Source: Bacillota bacterium (GTDB taxonomy: Bacteria; Bacillota; UBA4882; UBA10575). Taken from it: a stretch of 8,562 nt of DNA. Below, piece after piece: positions 7,369 through 8,562 of this stretch; position 1 is the first letter of the stretch; every line of letters starts with the position of its first letter. Under the pieces are notes generated by a model that saw only the letters and a list, made by a program, of their open reading frames with translations, had not been told where the DNA came from and did no database searches. The translations under genes and the position numbers were made by a program. The stretch is taken from the NCBI GenBank assembly GCA_012512605.1, contig JAAZDX010000215.1, positions 1-8,562 on the forward strand. The letters are read 5' to 3'.

Positions 7369-7491
7369 ACTTTTCCCTCCTTCGCAAGATCAACCAGAGG
7401 TGGTGAAAATAACATAAATACAATATTCTTGTTTTCGATAACAAAGGACAAAAGTCCTCTTAAACTGCATAAAAATTATTGTTTTGCTTCC
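7369..7491 (-). promoter_or_regulatory. AT-rich intergenic region before the ATPase genes; possible weak promoter
   Basis: This 123-bp gap is markedly more AT-rich than the flanking genes and is the only gap longer than 20 bases in the window. On the minus strand a TTGTTA followed after 18 bases by TATTTA could be a poor sigma-A-type -35/-10 pair (around 7409-7443). The match is weak, and the AT-rich leader makes chance matches likely. Downstream is the good GGAGGG ribosome binding site of the H/G gene. If a promoter for the ATPase subunits exists inside this window, this is where I would place it. Confidence 0.3.
7443..7460 (-). terminator. Short hairpin after the AtpZ-like gene; possible weak terminator or attenuator
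   Basis: On the minus strand AGGAC-TTTT-GTCCT forms a five-pair stem, extended by a G-U and an A-U pair to seven. The G-U pair exists only in the minus-strand RNA. It begins about 32 bases after the stop of the AtpZ-like gene. The following bases (GTTATCG) are not a proper T tract, so full termination is doubtful; partial termination or mRNA processing is as likely. Confidence 0.3.
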
Positions 7492-7752
7492 TTATGTTTC
7501 CCCTCTAGCAAGAAAAATGAGACCAATTATCCCCACCAGAAAACCGACCAGTGCGCCCAGAATTCCGGTTAAATGCGCACCCCCACAACTACGGCCACTT
7601 AAATAACCAAGGTAAAACCCAAGAACCACGGAGATCGTCAAACCAAAGGCGGTGATCAAGAGGACCAGTCCACGTGGTCCGCGTTTTCTTCTTTTCTTGC
7701 CTTGAACCATTGTTTCTGCGCTAGTTTCCGCCCGCGAGGCGGGTCCTTTCAC
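7492..7752 (-). CDS. AtpZ-like small membrane protein (ATPase_gene1-type family)
   Basis: This 86-residue protein has a basic N-terminus (KKRRKRG near 19-25) and two predicted membrane helices (about 28-52 and 62-83). The helices are glycine-rich: VLGFYLGYLSGR closes the first, and GALVGFLVGIIGLIFLAR forms the second. Length, topology and glycine spacing resemble AtpZ, the small protein encoded at the head of many F-type ATPase operons and implicated in F-ATPase assembly or Mg2+/Ca2+ transport with AtpI. The resemblance is judged by eye. Start choice: GTG 7752 overlaps the upstream gene by 32 bases and has a modest AGGT upstream. ATG 7710 (MVQGKKRRKRG) lies 10 bases past the upstream stop but lacks a clear site, and would give 72 residues. 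Both keep the two helices. A Cys-Gly-Gly in the loop (56-58) is not something I associate with AtpZ. It sits directly before the V/A-ATPase genes, suggesting a role in that complex. Confidence 0.7.
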   Translation of the reverse strand: MKGPASRAETSAETMVQGKKRRKRGPRGLVLLITAFGLTISVVLGFYLGYLSGRSCGGAHLTGILGALVGFLVGIIGLIFLARGET

Positions 7753-8562
7753 CGATTACCTGCTGGGTATCCTCATCCCAAAGCCGACAAGCTCCCTGTT
7801 CCATGCGGGTTTTAATCTTGCCTGGCGCAACCGCTGACCCTTTAAGCTGCGGGGCGTCTAGGATCCCCAAAGCAACTGCTTTCGCCAAGGTTTCCGGATC
7901 GGACCATGGATCGGCGGTTCCTGCCGCTCCCAACTGCCAAATGGCATCCAAGATCAGTTCCGCCTCGGCAATGAGTTCGTCGCGACGCGCCACCACCCGT
8001 CGGTCCGCGGTTGGATCGGGGGCGTCGTACAGGCAATTCTTCAACACCCCGTGTACAATCTCGCAACTCTCAATAATCTCTGTGGGCGTAGCAATATGGT
8101 CGGCTTCACAGTAGGCAACCACGTGGATAATCTGCGGGGCCAAAGCCAATCCGAAAACAGTAGAAGCGGCCAGCTGTCCCTTGGCCACATACGGCTTCAC
8201 CGAAAGACTGGCCAATCCCGCCCGGACCTGACGGTAGACTTTAAAATCCGCATCTTCCAAACGGGCAACCAGTTCCATCCCAGCCAAAGCTTTGCCTAAA
8301 TCCATGATCCCACTGGTTCCCGGCGGGTTATTCAACATAATCTGCGCAATATAATCTTTCACCCCGGCCTTTTTGGCATTGTAGGCCGCCAGATAAAAGG
8401 CAGCCACCGCCACCGAATCGGGAGCGCTCCTTAAACTCCAGTGGTGGGCTTCATTCACCTCGACCGGAATTCCCCGGGCCCCATGCCAAGCCATGGCTTC
8501 CTGGTTCTCCTTGATCGCCATGGCAACCGGACGGTTAGCCCGCCCGTCCAACTGGCTATACC
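7721..8562 (-). CDS. GlmE-like (cobalamin-dependent mutase-type TIM-barrel) protein, 5'-truncated
   Basis: The frame is open to the right edge, so the N-terminus is missing; a TTG at 8551 could be misread as a start but is probably an internal Leu. Counting from that codon, 276 residues are visible, with no membrane segment. I cannot name the gene with certainty. By eye it resembles the C-terminal half of GlmE, the TIM-barrel subunit of adenosylcobalamin-dependent glutamate (methylaspartate) mutase. Shared features are a strand followed by a small-residue helix region (VAVAAFYLAAYNAKKAG, 47-63), VVAYCEADHIATPTEI (144-159) matching GlmE's HEA-x-GIPT segment, and EAELILDAIWQLG (196-208). The end also fits: a run ending in GILD, then APGKIKTRM and GACRLWDEDTQ. 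A striking conserved-looking EVNEAHHWSLR (31-41) has two adjacent histidines. No DxHxxG cobalamin-binding motif is visible, as expected if B12 is bound by another subunit or the missing part. The link to the ATPase is positional only. Confidence 0.5.
   Translation of the reverse strand, partial: YSQLDGRANRPVAMAIKENQEAMAWHGARGIPVEVNEAHHWSLRSAPDSVAVAAFYLAAYNAKKAGVKDYIAQIMLNNPPGTSGIMDLGKALAGMELVARLEDADFKVYRQVRAGLASLSVKPYVAKGQLAASTVFGLALAPQIIHVVAYCEADHIATPTEIIESCEIVHGVLKNCLYDAPDPTADRRVVARRDELIAEAELILDAIWQLGAAGTADPWSDPETLAKAVALGILDAPQLKGSAVAPGKIKTRMEQGACRLWDEDTQQVIGERTRLAGGN
7728..7743 (-). other. GC-rich hairpin between the two candidate starts of the AtpZ-like gene
   Basis: On the minus strand CCCGCCTCGCGGGCGG can fold as CCCGC-CTC-GCGGG or, exclusively, CCGCC-TCGCG-GGCGG. 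It lies between GTG 7752 and ATG 7710 and overlaps the final codons of the upstream gene. It may be chance in a GC-rich coding stretch. Confidence 0.3.

Noticed and set aside
7418..7434. Small inverted repeat ACAA-n5-TTGT in the intergenic gap, considered as an operator
   Set aside because: Only four bases per arm in an AT-rich stretch; expected by chance.
7175..7444. Minus-strand 89-residue frame overlapping subunit H/G
   Set aside because: It is the same region read in another frame; most of it is the shadow of the H/G coiled coil, and its N-terminal part covers only the AT-rich leader.
7261..7572. Plus-strand 103-residue frame spanning the intergenic gap
   Set aside because: It overlaps the H/G and AtpZ-like genes on the other strand; no ribosome binding site or plausible protein features support it.
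1..8562. Search by eye for CRISPR repeats, insertion-sequence ends, tRNA or rRNA genes and long direct repeats
   Set aside because: None seen; almost the whole window is accounted for by protein-coding genes on one strand.

Overview
This window holds most of one operon for a bacterial V/A-type (rotary) ATPase. Every gene I can support lies on the minus strand, so transcription runs from the right end (about 8562) to the left end (1). In transcription order the genes are: a 5'-truncated protein that resembles the TIM-barrel subunit of cobalamin-dependent glutamate mutase (to 7721); a small two-helix membrane protein of AtpZ type (7492-7752); then the ATPase subunits H/G, I, K, E, C, F, A and a truncated B. 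This is the canonical H-I-K-E-C-F-A-B order of archaeal, Thermus and Enterococcus-type V/A-ATPase operons. The rest of B and probably subunit D should lie just beyond the left edge.

The organism looks like a bacterium of moderate, slightly GC-rich composition, most plausibly from the Firmicutes/Clostridia side. The reasons are the strong AGGAGG-type ribosome binding sites, the compact V/A operon, a K subunit close to the Enterococcus hirae NtpK type, and a linked GlmE-like gene of a kind associated with anaerobic B12 metabolism. This is inference and cannot be settled from the window.

Layout: 7721-8562, GlmE-like gene (N-terminus missing). 7492-7752, AtpZ-like membrane protein overlapping or abutting it. 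7369-7491, the only real intergenic gap (123 bp, AT-rich, one short hairpin, possible weak promoter). 978-7368, eight ATPase genes packed with gaps of 0-20 bp or short overlaps, which indicates one transcript with translational coupling; B continues from 978 to the left edge.

How the genes work together: A and B form the hexameric ATP-hydrolysing head. F is part of the central rotor stalk with the presumed D. C (the d-type subunit) couples that stalk to the K ring. E and H/G form the peripheral stalks. I is the membrane stator carrying the ion half-channels, and K is the ion-carrying ring. The K subunit has all five positions that coordinate Na+ in E. hirae NtpK, so the enzyme is predicted to be a sodium rather than a proton pump. 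Nothing in the ATPase genes looks broken, and I see no mobile element, CRISPR array, tRNA or rRNA. I do not see an undescribed system; the most interesting points are the AtpZ-like protein beside a V-type rather than F-type ATPase, the GlmE-like gene upstream, and the Na+ signature.
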